From JAFCUW01 sp049897565 (GTDB lineage Bacteria > Pseudomonadota > Gammaproteobacteria > Burkholderiales > Burkholderiaceae_D), in contig NZ_JAFCWM010000026.1 in NCBI RefSeq assembly GCF_049897565.1, positions 6,315 through 70,314 on the forward strand: a DNA stretch of 64,000 bases. Reading direction: 5' to 3'. Below, piece after piece: positions 41,965 through 51,127 of the stretch (position 1 is its first letter; every line of letters begins with the position of its first letter). Position numbers and translations under genes: made by a program. A model generated the notes under the pieces. It was not told the origin of the DNA. It ran no database searches and was given only the letters and a program-made list of their open reading frames with translations.

Positions 41965-44184
41965 ATGCAGACAGCAAGAGACAAGATCCGCGAACTGCGG
42001 GCCCTGCATGAAGACGGGCTGTTAAGCCAGCAGGAATTCGACAGCCGCAAAAACGCCATCCTGGATGCGGAGTACGCGCCGCCGGGAGGCGTCAGTGCGT
42101 CGCCGCCGGTGCGGCAGGGGACCGAGATCGGCCTGATGGCCGGCCAGGAAATCGGCCCGCAAAACCGCCGCTACAAGCTCGAACGGCTGATCGCCCAGGG
42201 CGGCATGGGCCAGGTGTGGCAGGCGCTCGACCTGGCCACCCAGGCCGAACTCGGTCACAGCGCCTGCGTTGCGATCAAGATCCTGCCGCCGCAGCTGACC
42301 ATGAGCCCTACGCACGCCAAGCTGCTGATCGAGGAAGCGACCCAGGCACGCCGGCTGGCGCACGAACACATCGTGCGCGTCTACGAGTGGGCGCAGGATC
42401 CGGCCACGGCGAGCTACTTCATCATCATGGAATGCCTGGAAGGCGAAGACCTCGACAGCCTGCTGGCGCGCGAAGGCCCGTTTACCCTCGAACGCGCGGC
42501 GCAGCTGCTGGCGCCGATCGCGGAGGCGCTGCTGTACGCGTGGGACAAGCACCGCCTGGTGCACCGCGATATCAAGCCTGGCAATGTGTTTGTCACCAAG
42601 AAGGGGGAAATCAAGCTGCTCGACTTCGGCATAGCCGCGCGCGCGCGTTCGAGCGCGAGCAGCATCGGCCTGGAGGCACCGGCCAATTCCGGCACCGCCG
42701 GCTACCGCGCGCCGGAAGCCGGCGCCCACCAGGGCGAGCCGTCGCGCGCGCTCGACGTGTTTGCGGTGGCGGTGATGATTTACCAGATGGTCGAAGGGCG
42801 CATGCCCTTCGACGGCGTCCGAACGGCGGCGCATCAACCGTCGCAGCCAGCCGCGCTGACCGGTTGGCAGTGGAAGGTGCTGCGAAACGGCTTTGCGCTC
42901 GATCCGGCGCAGCGTCCCGCCACGGTGGCCGAGTTGCTCGACCAGCTGATGCATGCAAAGGGGCCGACGCCGCAGGAGATCTCCGCGCGCGAGGCAGCCG
43001 AGCACGCGGAAGAAAAGCAACGCCAGCAGCAGCTGGACACCCAGCGCAAGGCCAACGCCGAAGCGGCCGCCGCGGCGCAGCTGATCCGCGACCGCCAGCG
43101 GCGCGAAAAAGAGAAGGCCGACCGCGCCGAGGCCGAAGTAGCCAAGCGCAAACGCAAGGATGCGCTGCGGCTGCAGCTGCTGGAAAGGCGCGCGGCCGAC
43201 GCCGAAAAGGCGCGGCTCGAAAACGAGGAGCAGCAGCGCCAGGCACTGCAGGCCAAGGCCGCCGCCGCGTATCGCGCCGAGCAGCAGCGTGCACGCGCAG
43301 CAATCGCAGCGCGCACTGAAGCCGAACTGGCGGCGCTGCTGCCAAGTGCGAACAGTCCGGTGGCCGACGCAGAAGGCGTGCTGCGCGACCGCTATCGCGA
43401 CGGCACGGGCACCGGGCCTGACCTGGTGCTGATTCCGACCGGGCGCTTTCAAATGGGTTCGCCCGAGCACGAGCGCAAGAAGGCGATGGAGGCCGGCTCG
43501 CAAAAGCAGTGGCTCGACCGCGAGACGCCGCAGCACTGGGTCGGCATCGAGCAGCCGATCGCGATGGGACGCTATCCTGTGACGGTGCGCCAGTGGCGCG
43601 AGTTCGTCGAAGCGACCGGCTGGCAGCCGCAGGGACAATTCAACTGGGCCGCGCCGGGGTTTGCTCAGGCCGACGATCATCCGGTGGTAGGGGTGAGCTG
43701 GCACGACGCGCAGCTGTACCTGCGCTGGCTGACGACGATGACCGGCCAGGTGTACCGGCTGCCGAACGAAGCGGAGTGGGAGTACGCCTGCCGCGCTGGC
43801 ACCAAGACGGCGTTCTACTTCGGCGACACCATCAGCACCGACCTGGCCAACTACGACGGCAACTACAGCTACAACGGCAGTCCGAAGGGCGTCTACCGGC
43901 AGGGCACCAGCCGGGTCGGCGAGTTCCCGCCCAATCCGTGGGGGCTGTACGACATGCACGGCAATGTGTGGGAGTGGATGCAGGACGTGGTGCACGATAA
44001 CTACGATGGCGCGCCGAACACCGGCCGCGCGTGGGAAGACGGCGGCGACCAGGTGCGCCGCATTCTGCGCGGCGGCTCGTGGCTGTACAACCCACGCTAC
44101 CTGCGCTCGGCGCTGCGCAACGGGTTCTCGGCGGCGCTCGGTAACGACATTGTCGGCTTCCGCGTGGCGCGCAACCTGATTTAG
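41965..44184 (+). CDS. Ser/Thr kinase with SHOCT-like start and formylglycine-enzyme-like C-terminus
   Basis: 739-aa cytoplasmic protein in four parts. A short SHOCT-like helix pair opens it (IRELRALHEDGLLSQQEF). A complete protein kinase domain (about 70-330) has Lys105 in CVAIK, Asp202 in HRDIKPGN and Asp220 in LLDFG, and so is probably active. A charged coiled coil follows (about 340-460). The last part is an FGE/SUMF1-like domain (IPTGRFQMGSPEHE, LPNEAEWEYACRAG, GNVWEWMQD, RILRGGSWLYN). The catalytic Cys pair of true FGE is not evident, so the last domain may bind rather than modify. ATG 41965 was used; a TTG at 41953 overlapping the SPFH stop is an alternative. Confidence 0.88.
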   Translation: MQTARDKIRELRALHEDGLLSQQEFDSRKNAILDAEYAPPGGVSASPPVRQGTEIGLMAGQEIGPQNRRYKLERLIAQGGMGQVWQALDLATQAELGHSACVAIKILPPQLTMSPTHAKLLIEEATQARRLAHEHIVRVYEWAQDPATASYFIIMECLEGEDLDSLLAREGPFTLERAAQLLAPIAEALLYAWDKHRLVHRDIKPGNVFVTKKGEIKLLDFGIAARARSSASSIGLEAPANSGTAGYRAPEAGAHQGEPSRALDVFAVAVMIYQMVEGRMPFDGVRTAAHQPSQPAALTGWQWKVLRNGFALDPAQRPATVAELLDQLMHAKGPTPQEISAREAAEHAEEKQRQQQLDTQRKANAEAAAAAQLIRDRQRREKEKADRAEAEVAKRKRKDALRLQLLERRAADAEKARLENEEQQRQALQAKAAAAYRAEQQRARAAIAARTEAELAALLPSANSPVADAEGVLRDRYRDGTGTGPDLVLIPTGRFQMGSPEHERKKAMEAGSQKQWLDRETPQHWVGIEQPIAMGRYPVTVRQWREFVEATGWQPQGQFNWAAPGFAQADDHPVVGVSWHDAQLYLRWLTTMTGQVYRLPNEAEWEYACRAGTKTAFYFGDTISTDLANYDGNYSYNGSPKGVYRQGTSRVGEFPPNPWGLYDMHGNVWEWMQDVVHDNYDGAPNTGRAWEDGGDQVRRILRGGSWLYNPRYLRSALRNGFSAALGNDIVGFRVARNLI

Positions 44185-44366
44185 AACGCTGAATAAGACC
44201 TCTTACTCGCTCTACGAGCAACAAGCCGTACACTGCGATTCCGATCGCCCGCTATCGGCTAAAAGCGGATTTTCGTAAACCGGTAGCAACACCAGGAATA
44301 GAGCGTCCACTGTTGACGGTACAGCTCACTGATCAGAGGTGGCAGGGGATCCCGCCCGTACGGGAA

Positions 44367-44393
44367 GTCATTTCTGCCAGTGGCAGAAATGAC
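44367..44393. repeat. Perfect palindrome in the gap before the second pirin gene
   Basis: GTCATTTCTGCCA, one central base, then the exact complement (13-bp arms). It lies 52 bp before the pirin start, in a 261-bp gap with no gene and a nearby CCCGTACGGG palindrome. No T-run follows. Regulator operator or RNA hairpin are both possible. Confidence 0.5.
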
Positions 44394-44445
44394 GGATCTG
44401 GGATTAGTGGCGTAATTTAGCGGTAACGATCACCGGAAGGAAAAC

Positions 44446-45321
44446 ATGGCCATTTCGACTCTCTTCAAAGCGCACGACAAGGATCTTGGCGGCGGCTTTT
44501 TCGTGCGCCGCGTGCTGCCGGCCGCTGCCAAACAGGCGGTCGGACCGTTCCTGTTCTTCGACCATTTCGGTCCGGTCGATGCGCCGCCGGACGCCAACCA
44601 CGACGTGCGGCCGCACCCGCACATCGGCCTGGCCACCGTCACGTATCTGTACGAGGGCGCCATCCTCCACCGCGACAGTCTCGGCTCGGTGCAGCGCATC
44701 GAGCCTGGCGCGATCAACTGGATGACGGCCGGCAGCGGCATCGTCCACTCCGAACGGGTGCCCCCCGACCTGGTTGGCAAGCCGCGCCGCAGCCACGGCC
44801 TGCAGCTGTGGGCTGCGCTGCCGCGCGAGCATGAAGAGGTCGACCCGGCCTTCATCCACACGCCGGCCGACGCCATTCCGGTGGCGTCGTTTGCCGGCGG
44901 CGACGCGCGCGTGCTGATCGGCAGCGCCTTCGGCCTGACGTCACCCGTGGCGACCTACATGGAGACGTTGTATCTGGATATCCGGCTCGACGCCGGCGCC
45001 GAACTGATCCTTGCCGATCTGCCGGAAGAGGCCGCCATCTACCCGGTCAGCGGCGAACTGACGATCGACGGCGAGCCTTTGGCGCCGGGCACCATGGCCT
45101 ACCTGGAACCGGGCACCGGTGCGTCCATCCGCGCCGCGACGGGAGTACAATTTGTCGTGATTGGCGGCGCGCCGCTCGACGGTCATCGCTTTGTGTTCTG
45201 GAATTTTGTGTCGTCGAGCAAGGAGCGCCTGGTGCAGGCGGCGCAGGACTGGGAACAGCAGCGCTACGCAGCCGTGCCGGGCGAAACCGAATGGATTCCG
45301 CTGCCACGGCCGCTGCGCTGA
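44446..45321 (+). CDS. Pirin family protein (second copy)
   Basis: Bicupin pirin-like protein, 291 aa, only distantly related to the copy at 23154. The metal site is intact: DVRPHPHIGLATVTYL with three His, then AINWMTAGSGIVHSE. C-terminal cupin features follow (FVVIGGAPLDGHRFVFWNF). AAGGAAA precedes the ATG. It sits inside the kinase-PBP region but has no sequence link to it, so it looks like an ordinary gene. Confidence 0.88.
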   Translation: MAISTLFKAHDKDLGGGFFVRRVLPAAAKQAVGPFLFFDHFGPVDAPPDANHDVRPHPHIGLATVTYLYEGAILHRDSLGSVQRIEPGAINWMTAGSGIVHSERVPPDLVGKPRRSHGLQLWAALPREHEEVDPAFIHTPADAIPVASFAGGDARVLIGSAFGLTSPVATYMETLYLDIRLDAGAELILADLPEEAAIYPVSGELTIDGEPLAPGTMAYLEPGTGASIRAATGVQFVVIGGAPLDGHRFVFWNFVSSSKERLVQAAQDWEQQRYAAVPGETEWIPLPRPLR

Positions 45322-45374
45322 TTCATCGCCAACGCGCAGTGCTACTCGACTGGCTATGCTGGAAAGGAAGCATC

Positions 45375-45479
45375 GTGAAAATCCCTGAAGGAATCAAGAT
45401 CCCGCTGATCGTCTTTTCGCTCGAAGCGGCGCTGCTGGCCGGCGCCGGCCTGGTCTTCCTGGTGCTGATAGCGCACTAG
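45375..45479 (+). CDS. 34-residue single-helix membrane protein
   Basis: Tiny gene starting with GTG. AAGGAAG lies 4 bases before it. The product begins KIPEGIKIPLIVFS and is then one hydrophobic helix (LEAALLAGAGLVFLVLIAH), 34 aa in all. It lies 53 bp behind the pirin gene in the same direction, and may be cotranscribed. Many such one-helix proteins exist and regulate larger membrane proteins; none is assigned here. Confidence 0.45.
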   Translation: MKIPEGIKIPLIVFSLEAALLAGAGLVFLVLIAH

Positions 45480-45483
45480 TGCA

Positions 45484-45987
45484 TCAGGCTTTTTTCTTGC
45501 GCGCGGTACGCTTCGACGTGGCGAGCACTGGCTCTTTGCGCTCGATGTAGCGCTGCGCCGGAATGCGCTTGACCGATTCGCCGATGACGTCGAGCGCGGC
45601 GTCGTCCTGATGCTTGAAGCGCACGCACGCCTTGCCCATGTCCAGCTTCTTCTTGCCGGACGCGGCCCAGGCGTCGCGGAACCATTGCACGTCGCCGTTT
45701 TCCTCGTCGCCGATGCAGCCGTCGTACAGGCCCATCAAATATGCCGACACGTAATTTTTCTGCGACGCGATGGCGGCGAACGGCAGCGGCATTTTTGGAT
45801 TGCAGTGGTAGCCGGCCGGATACACGCTGTGCGGGATCGAGTAGCCGATCATGCCGAACGCCATCGACTCGGCATAGCTGTCATCGAGATTGTCGAGGAT
45901 GACTTTGCGCACCGCCTCGATGGTGGCGCGGCGCTCTTCAGGCAGTTCGGCGAGGTAGGCGTCAACAGTGGTGGCGCTCGATGGCAT
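45484..45987 (-). CDS. DUF1801-family protein
   Basis: 167-aa protein of the DUF1801 family (YdhG-like, a fold also seen in small metal-binding and iron-related proteins). Typical pattern: VDAYLAELPEERRATIEAVRKVI at the start, then MGLYDGC and KACVRFKHQDD. The tail is basic (SKRTARKKKA). Single gene. Biochemical role unknown. Confidence 0.75.
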   Translation of the reverse strand: MPSSATTVDAYLAELPEERRATIEAVRKVILDNLDDSYAESMAFGMIGYSIPHSVYPAGYHCNPKMPLPFAAIASQKNYVSAYLMGLYDGCIGDEENGDVQWFRDAWAASGKKKLDMGKACVRFKHQDDAALDVIGESVKRIPAQRYIERKEPVLATSKRTARKKKA

Positions 45988-46056
45988 TCGGTATTGCTTC
46001 GGGGAGGGGGCGAACGCTGATTCTATGTGTCATGCGTGCAATACGCAATCACGGTA

Positions 46057-47565
46057 TTACGCGGTATGCATGTCCTGCGACAGGGCCTGTTGCAACTGGC
46101 CGGCGCGGCTGCGGATAATCCAGCATTCCGGATACGGATCGCTGGCAAAGCGGGTGTGGCGCGGGAACTGGCACAGCTTTTCCAGCGTCGAAGCCGGCGT
46201 CAGTGCCGTTTCCACGCCGGTGACCGGATCGAGGTGCCAGAAACCGTCATGCTGGTGAAACAGCAGCGGCATCACAGCGGCGCGCGGTTCGCGCGGAAAC
46301 GCCGGCAGCGGGAAGCCCGGATGGCGGCCCGGCTCGAGGAAATAGAAACACTCGGCAAACTCGCCCTGGTCGATGCGGTGCAGGATCACGCCGTGCGGCG
46401 GCAGCGCCGTCACGGCGAGCACGACGATGCCCTTGATGCTCGCCGACAGCTCGATGCGCATGCCCAAGCGCAGCGGCACCGGCTTGTTCTTGCCTGGCCA
46501 CACGCCGTCGAGCAGCACGCCATAGCGCGACACGTCTTCGATTTCAAATCCGCGGCTGCCGCGGCGGATGACGGCGTGGCGGCCCGACAGGCGGCGCGTC
46601 AGGCCGCTGCGGTCCTGGCCGTCGTCGCCGAAGTGGGCCAGCAGCACGTCGCTTTCCGGATCGTATTGTTCCCAGCGGCCCAGGACGCATTCGCCGAGCG
46701 CAAACAGGCGCACCTGGCGCTGGGCGCCGGCTTCCGGCGCCGCGTTGACCAGGCAGGCGCTGCTGCTCGGATGCGGGTGCGGTTCAGCCTGCGCCGGCGC
46801 GTCGATCTCGATCAGGTCTTCGTCCCACGCAATGGTCGAAAAGCCCATGTCGACCTTGCCAGCGCCGTCGAGGTTCAGGTGCGTGATCGACGCATTGCGC
46901 GCGGTCACGTCAATATCGAGGCGGCCGCCGCCGGTGTGGGCGTTGACCTTGGCGATCGAAGCGTCGTCCGCCATCACACGCACGTTTTTGTGGGTCGACA
47001 GGAATGTCTGGTGAATTTCGGTCAGGGTGGCGTCTGCCCGGGGCACCAGGATGACCATCGTGCAGGCCCAGCGGCTCGCGGCGCGGCCGTCGGCTTCGCT
47101 GTCTAGCTCGACATCGATCTGGTATTGGCCGTGCTCTTTTTCGCGCGAGGAGAATTCGATGAACACCGGTCGCCAGTCGCCGCGCAGGGTGCGCGCGAAC
47201 GAGTGGCGCGAGCCGCCCTGGGCGATCAGCGCCGAACGCAGCTGCATTTTTACCAGCGGCGCGGCGCCGGCCGGCATGCCGCGCAACTCCACCTTGATTG
47301 CCTGGCGCCCGCCGGCCGCACGCGGATCGAAGCCGCTGACGTGCAGGTGAGGGCGCTGCAGCATCGGCGCAACTTGCGGTTGCATCGCGTGGGCGTGGCT
47401 ATCCGCCGGCCCGCTCGGTGCGGGACGGGCGCTGCGCCGCCCACTGATCAAGTCGAAACTTGTCGGCTGCGGCGCTCGCTGCGCATGTCCACTGGCGCAA
47501 GATGTGGCCCCGTCCATCACCCATAACGTGCAGTGTGGATGGTCGGGGTTGCTACATTTTTTCAT
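46057..47565 (-). CDS. FHA-domain protein with N-terminal metal-binding-like motif
   Basis: 502-aa cytoplasmic protein. The start has CSNPDHPHC and SCASGH, a Cys/His set that could bind zinc. A beta-rich region spans about 75-220. The FHA domain is around residues 305-385: CVLGRWEQYDPE, SGRHAVIRRGS (FHA SxRH-type block) and VSRYGVLLDG. FHA domains bind phosphothreonine, so this is a likely reader for the nearby kinases. It is separated from the PP2C phosphatase by about 115 bp, on the same strand. Confidence 0.75.
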   Translation of the reverse strand: MKKCSNPDHPHCTLWVMDGATSCASGHAQRAPQPTSFDLISGRRSARPAPSGPADSHAHAMQPQVAPMLQRPHLHVSGFDPRAAGGRQAIKVELRGMPAGAAPLVKMQLRSALIAQGGSRHSFARTLRGDWRPVFIEFSSREKEHGQYQIDVELDSEADGRAASRWACTMVILVPRADATLTEIHQTFLSTHKNVRVMADDASIAKVNAHTGGGRLDIDVTARNASITHLNLDGAGKVDMGFSTIAWDEDLIEIDAPAQAEPHPHPSSSACLVNAAPEAGAQRQVRLFALGECVLGRWEQYDPESDVLLAHFGDDGQDRSGLTRRLSGRHAVIRRGSRGFEIEDVSRYGVLLDGVWPGKNKPVPLRLGMRIELSASIKGIVVLAVTALPPHGVILHRIDQGEFAECFYFLEPGRHPGFPLPAFPREPRAAVMPLLFHQHDGFWHLDPVTGVETALTPASTLEKLCQFPRHTRFASDPYPECWIIRSRAGQLQQALSQDMHTA

Positions 47566-47680
47566 CGTATGGTTGGAGTAACGAATATCCGAAAGCTTAC
47601 GCCAGTTTATATTTATTCCGGCAATGCAATTGCTGCAGAGTGTAACATTTTTGCCGCAAGGAATCTAAATTGTTCGTAGG

Positions 47681-48637
47681 TCAAGCATATGTGTCGTCGG
47701 CGACATCTTGATCGGCAATCGGGCGCAATACAATGGCGGTCAGATTGTCGATGTGCAACGCCGGCGGCGGCCGAGTCGTCATTTCGTCGAACAGCCGGTC
47801 GGCCATCGCGCGCGCGTTGTTGTCGCGCGCCAGCAGCGCCGGCCAGCGGCTGATCCACAGGTGCGGCTGCGCGCACGCCCAGAAGCCGTCCGTCGCTAAT
47901 ATATACACCGCGTCCGGCCGCAGGGTGATCGCGCGGCGGTCGGGCAGTTGGCGCAGGAAAGGCGGCAGCGTGTGCGTGGAAAGTTCGAACAGCTCGTCGC
48001 TCAGCCGGGCAGGATCGGCGAACGCGTTGCCAAGGATGAAAGCTTGCGCGATTTGCGAGCGGTGCTCGCCATGCACCTGCTGCCACCATTCTTTCTGGTC
48101 GAGCACGCCGGCCATCGCAAACGCAGTCGCCGGCACATGGTCGACCGTCATCGGCAACACGCGCTCCGCGCTAACTTCATACAGGCGCGAATCGCCGACG
48201 TGGTACAGCAGCGGCGCCTGGCCGGGTGCAATTTCCAGCAGCGTGAGCGTGGTGCCGGGGCGCTTGGCAGCGTCGCCGCCGGCAAACTCCACCTGCAGCC
48301 GCGCGTGCAGGGCGTCCAGATGGGCGGCAAGTGCCGCGATATCGGTGCAGGGAGGGATCGTCAGCAGGCCGGCAACGACGGCTTCGGCCGCCTCGCGTCC
48401 GTGGCCGTGGCCGCCCATGCCGTCGAGCACTGCCAGCCGGACATGCCCGCCGCGCCAGCCGGCAACCTTTTCTTGCTGTGGTTGCTGATCGCGCATGAAG
48501 GCGGCGCGGCCGTCGCCGTCGATCATCAGGAAATTATCCTGGTTCTCCAGGTGCAGGGCCGGGTTGGCGCCGGCGCTGGTGCGCGCCGCGATATCGAGGT
48601 AAGGGCCGAACTGCAGGCGGTCGAGCTTTGGATTCAT
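47681..48637 (-). CDS. PP2C-type Ser/Thr protein phosphatase
   Basis: 318-aa soluble phosphatase with the PPM motifs in order: NQDN (Asp34), DGMGGHGHG (Asp72), GTTLTL, HVGDSRLY, ILATDGFW and DNLTAIVL. The metal-binding Asps are all present, so it should be active. It is the natural counter-enzyme to the Ser/Thr kinases at 41965 and 55989, a role that PstP plays in actinobacteria. It lies upstream of the FHA gene (same strand). Confidence 0.9.
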   Translation of the reverse strand: MNPKLDRLQFGPYLDIAARTSAGANPALHLENQDNFLMIDGDGRAAFMRDQQPQQEKVAGWRGGHVRLAVLDGMGGHGHGREAAEAVVAGLLTIPPCTDIAALAAHLDALHARLQVEFAGGDAAKRPGTTLTLLEIAPGQAPLLYHVGDSRLYEVSAERVLPMTVDHVPATAFAMAGVLDQKEWWQQVHGEHRSQIAQAFILGNAFADPARLSDELFELSTHTLPPFLRQLPDRRAITLRPDAVYILATDGFWACAQPHLWISRWPALLARDNNARAMADRLFDEMTTRPPPALHIDNLTAIVLRPIADQDVADDTYA

Positions 48638-48705
48638 CGGACAAGGAAACAGTCAGAATAGCAATCCAGACAGCTTACAGGGAAGCGCTGTTTTCGAAGC
48701 GACGA

Positions 48706-49950
48706 TTAGAGCGGTTTTTCCCGCTTGCCCGTCACCAGCGCGATGGCGTTGACAATCACGCAAGAACCGGCGACCGTGAACGCTGCCTGGACACCGAAGT
48801 GGTCGGCCAGCCGGCCCCACACGAGGCTGCCGACGGTGTAGCCGGCGGCCATGACGAACAGGTAGATCGACAAGGTGCGCGCGCGTATGTGCGACGGAAA
48901 CGACGACTGCGCCGCGGCGTTGAGGGTGGAAACCGTGGCCGACCACGCCATGCCGCCCAGCATGATCAGCGGCACAAGCACCAGCAGCGAGCGGGCGAAC
49001 GACATGACCATCAGCATCGCGCCGTACACCAGCAGCGCGCCGGCCAGCAGGCGCGTCTTGTCGAAGCGGGTGCGCAGGCTCGGCAGGATGAAGGCGGCGA
49101 TCACCGCGCCGGCGCCGAGGCTGCCCATCAGCGTGCCGAACACGCTCGAATTCATGTGCAGCACGTCGCGCACGAAGATTGGCAACAGTGCGGCGAAGGC
49201 GATGGTGGCGAAAAACACGGTGCAGACGTTGACCAGGATGTTGCGGTAGCGGCTGCAGCCGAGCGCGCAGGACACGCCGGCTTTCAGGCTGTCGATGAAG
49301 CTGGTGGTGGTGACCGTGCTCGGCAAGCGCTCCTGCCACCAGGCCCAGTAGACGCTGAGCAAGGCGACGAAGGAAATCGCGTTGACCAGAAACAGCGCGC
49401 CGGCGCCGATCCAGTTGAACAGCACGCCGCCCAGCGCCGGCCCGACGATCGCGGCGACGTTGTAGCTGAGGTTGTTGAGCGTGGCCGCCGCCTCGACCTC
49501 ATCAGGATCGACCAGGCCGGACATCGATGCCTGCCAGGCCGGCCACATGAAGGCTGAACCCGCCCCGAGGCAAAAGGTAATTGCCAGCACCGGCCCCGCC
49601 GACGCGTGGCCGGTGATCACCAGCGCGGCCAAGGTGCAGGCGCACAAGGCCATGAACAGGTTGCAGAAAAACAGGAACTTTGGCCGGTTCACCGCATCGG
49701 CGACGACGCCGGCGAACAGGGCGAACAGGAAAATCGGCACATACGTGGCGGTCTGGACCAGCGTGGTGGTGGAGGCAGAGTGCGCCAGCGACGCAATCAG
49801 CCAGGCCGAGGCAAACGTTTGTGTCCAGGTGCCAAGGTTGGAGATGAGGTTGGCTGTCCACAGGCGCCGATAGCGGGCGTGCCGAAGCGGCTTCGACAAT
49901 GGCACCTTCTGGCGCAAGGGCTGCGCCGGCAGCGGGAGGGACTTGGACAT
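48706..49950 (-). CDS. MFS transporter, EntS/MFS_3-like
   Basis: 414-aa permease with twelve predicted helices. The first two cover SNLGTWTQTFASAWLIASLAH. The inner-loop patterns (VNRPKFLF; RTRFDKTRLLAGALLV) suit the MFS_3 group, whose known members export siderophores or drugs. No siderophore genes are nearby. It is a single gene, divergent from the GNAT gene at 50060, and looks unrelated to the kinase cluster. Confidence 0.82.
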   Translation of the reverse strand: MSKSLPLPAQPLRQKVPLSKPLRHARYRRLWTANLISNLGTWTQTFASAWLIASLAHSASTTTLVQTATYVPIFLFALFAGVVADAVNRPKFLFFCNLFMALCACTLAALVITGHASAGPVLAITFCLGAGSAFMWPAWQASMSGLVDPDEVEAAATLNNLSYNVAAIVGPALGGVLFNWIGAGALFLVNAISFVALLSVYWAWWQERLPSTVTTTSFIDSLKAGVSCALGCSRYRNILVNVCTVFFATIAFAALLPIFVRDVLHMNSSVFGTLMGSLGAGAVIAAFILPSLRTRFDKTRLLAGALLVYGAMLMVMSFARSLLVLVPLIMLGGMAWSATVSTLNAAAQSSFPSHIRARTLSIYLFVMAAGYTVGSLVWGRLADHFGVQAAFTVAGSCVIVNAIALVTGKREKPL

Positions 49951-50059
49951 GGTGAAACCAGTCTACGGGTCTAAGGTGCCGTAGGTCAACATACTGACCA
50001 GCTTTAGCCCGGGAGATATGCTATTTTCGTGGTATTGCCAACGTGACGAAGTGATAAAC

Positions 50060-50530
50060 ATGCAGATCCGGCCGATTGAAGACAACGATGTGCCGCAAGC
50101 GGCGCGCTTGCTGAGGGACCTGTCGATCGAATTCATCGTGCAAGAATCCACGCCGGAAGGCGCCGCAACCTTTTTGCGCGAGAATGACGCCGAGGCGATC
50201 CGGCGTTATATCGAGATCGGGCATGTGTACCACGTTGCCGAATCGGGTGGCGAGATCGCCGGCTTTATCGGCGTGCGCGACCGCTCGCACTTGTTTCACA
50301 TGTTCGTATGCGCGAAGTGGCAGGGGCAGGGCGTGGCGCGCAAGCTGTGGGAAGTGGCGCGCTCTGTGGCGATCGAAAGCGGCGGCGGTGGCACTTTCAC
50401 CGTCAATTCGTCGAATTTCGCATTGCCGGTGTACGAAGCCATGGGATTTGTGCGTACGGCGCCGATGCAGTGCCTGAAGGGCATATATTTCAATCCAATG
50501 CGATTGAACGCCAACGGCGCTTCTCAATGA
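50060..50530 (+). CDS. GNAT-family N-acetyltransferase
   Basis: 156-aa acetyltransferase. It starts MQIRPIEDNDVPQAARLL, and the acetyl-CoA motif is FVCAKWQGQGVARKLW. The C-terminal beta bulge (VYEAMGFVRTA) follows. A Met at 50018 is possible but unlikely. Substrate unknown; members modify amines on small molecules or proteins. It borders the low-GC island that follows. Confidence 0.82.
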   Translation: MQIRPIEDNDVPQAARLLRDLSIEFIVQESTPEGAATFLRENDAEAIRRYIEIGHVYHVAESGGEIAGFIGVRDRSHLFHMFVCAKWQGQGVARKLWEVARSVAIESGGGGTFTVNSSNFALPVYEAMGFVRTAPMQCLKGIYFNPMRLNANGASQ

Positions 50531-50689
50531 AAAGAATATTTCGAACGATCCTGTTATTTTTGCTGCCGTATCGTGGAACGCGGGTGTTATCGAACTGGCG
50601 GGCAGGATCCACACTCCGACCGGTGCCGCGCCGAGTTGGTGCGTTTGATGAATACAAACTGGGGGCAGTGGCGGATTGCGCTTGACCGT

Positions 50690-51121
50690 TCACCTGCAAT
50701 CGATATTCTTGAGTTGCTGCCGTCTTCCTGTTTTAAGTAGCGTGTACGTTGCCACGCATGATTTAATGGCCGGATCGAGCTCGATCATGAGCAGCGCGGT
50801 TGTCCCCAAATACGAACAACCGAGCCAATACCTCTCTGTAGTGGGAGAAGGCATTCTCCAACTAACGTGTTCTTCACGTTTGGCTTTTCTTATCGCATCG
50901 GGCTTCTGCGAGCCGTACTCGGTGCCAATTACTATGTAGATCCCCGCCTGGTCCAGCGGTCTTTCCCCAGACTTGGCAACGACAGACCAAGCCGCGTTCG
51001 GCACCGCGACTGTGGGCGTCTCCGTGATCGATCCCGGACATTCTATTGCCGCCGCTTGGGCCGCTATCGGCGTGACCGCCAGAATCGATGCAATTGCGAC
51101 TGTAATTGGTCTTATTCGCAT
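50690..51121 (-). CDS. STY0301-like secreted protein, likely cognate immunity protein
   Basis: 143-aa exported protein. A signal peptide (MRIRPITVAIASILAV...AAQA) is followed by a mature chain with four spaced Cys (IECPG, WLGCSY, IKSCVA, NIDCR), the pattern of STY0301-family proteins. It lies 6 bp downstream of a gene that looks like a type VI secretion amidase, same strand. Periplasmic immunity proteins typically have this layout. The family link is from memory and by motif; immunity is inferred from the neighbour. The local DNA is AT-richer than the flanks. Confidence 0.55.
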   Translation of the reverse strand: MRIRPITVAIASILAVTPIAAQAAAIECPGSITETPTVAVPNAAWSVVAKSGERPLDQAGIYIVIGTEYGSQKPDAIRKAKREEHVSWRMPSPTTERYWLGCSYLGTTALLMIELDPAIKSCVATYTLLKTGRRQQLKNIDCR

Positions 51122-51127
51122 GGGCCT

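Noticed and set aside
38546..41977. 1143-codon minus-strand open frame across the D and SPFH genes
   Set aside because: Coding evidence on the + strand (zinc ribbons, coiled coil, coupled overlaps) is strong; the other frame is a GC-bias shadow.
50527..50685. Short frame starting MKRIFRTILLFLLPYRG after the GNAT gene
   Set aside because: No ribosome site, and its sequence after the helix has no protein character. It overlaps the foreign low-GC stretch, where random frames are common.
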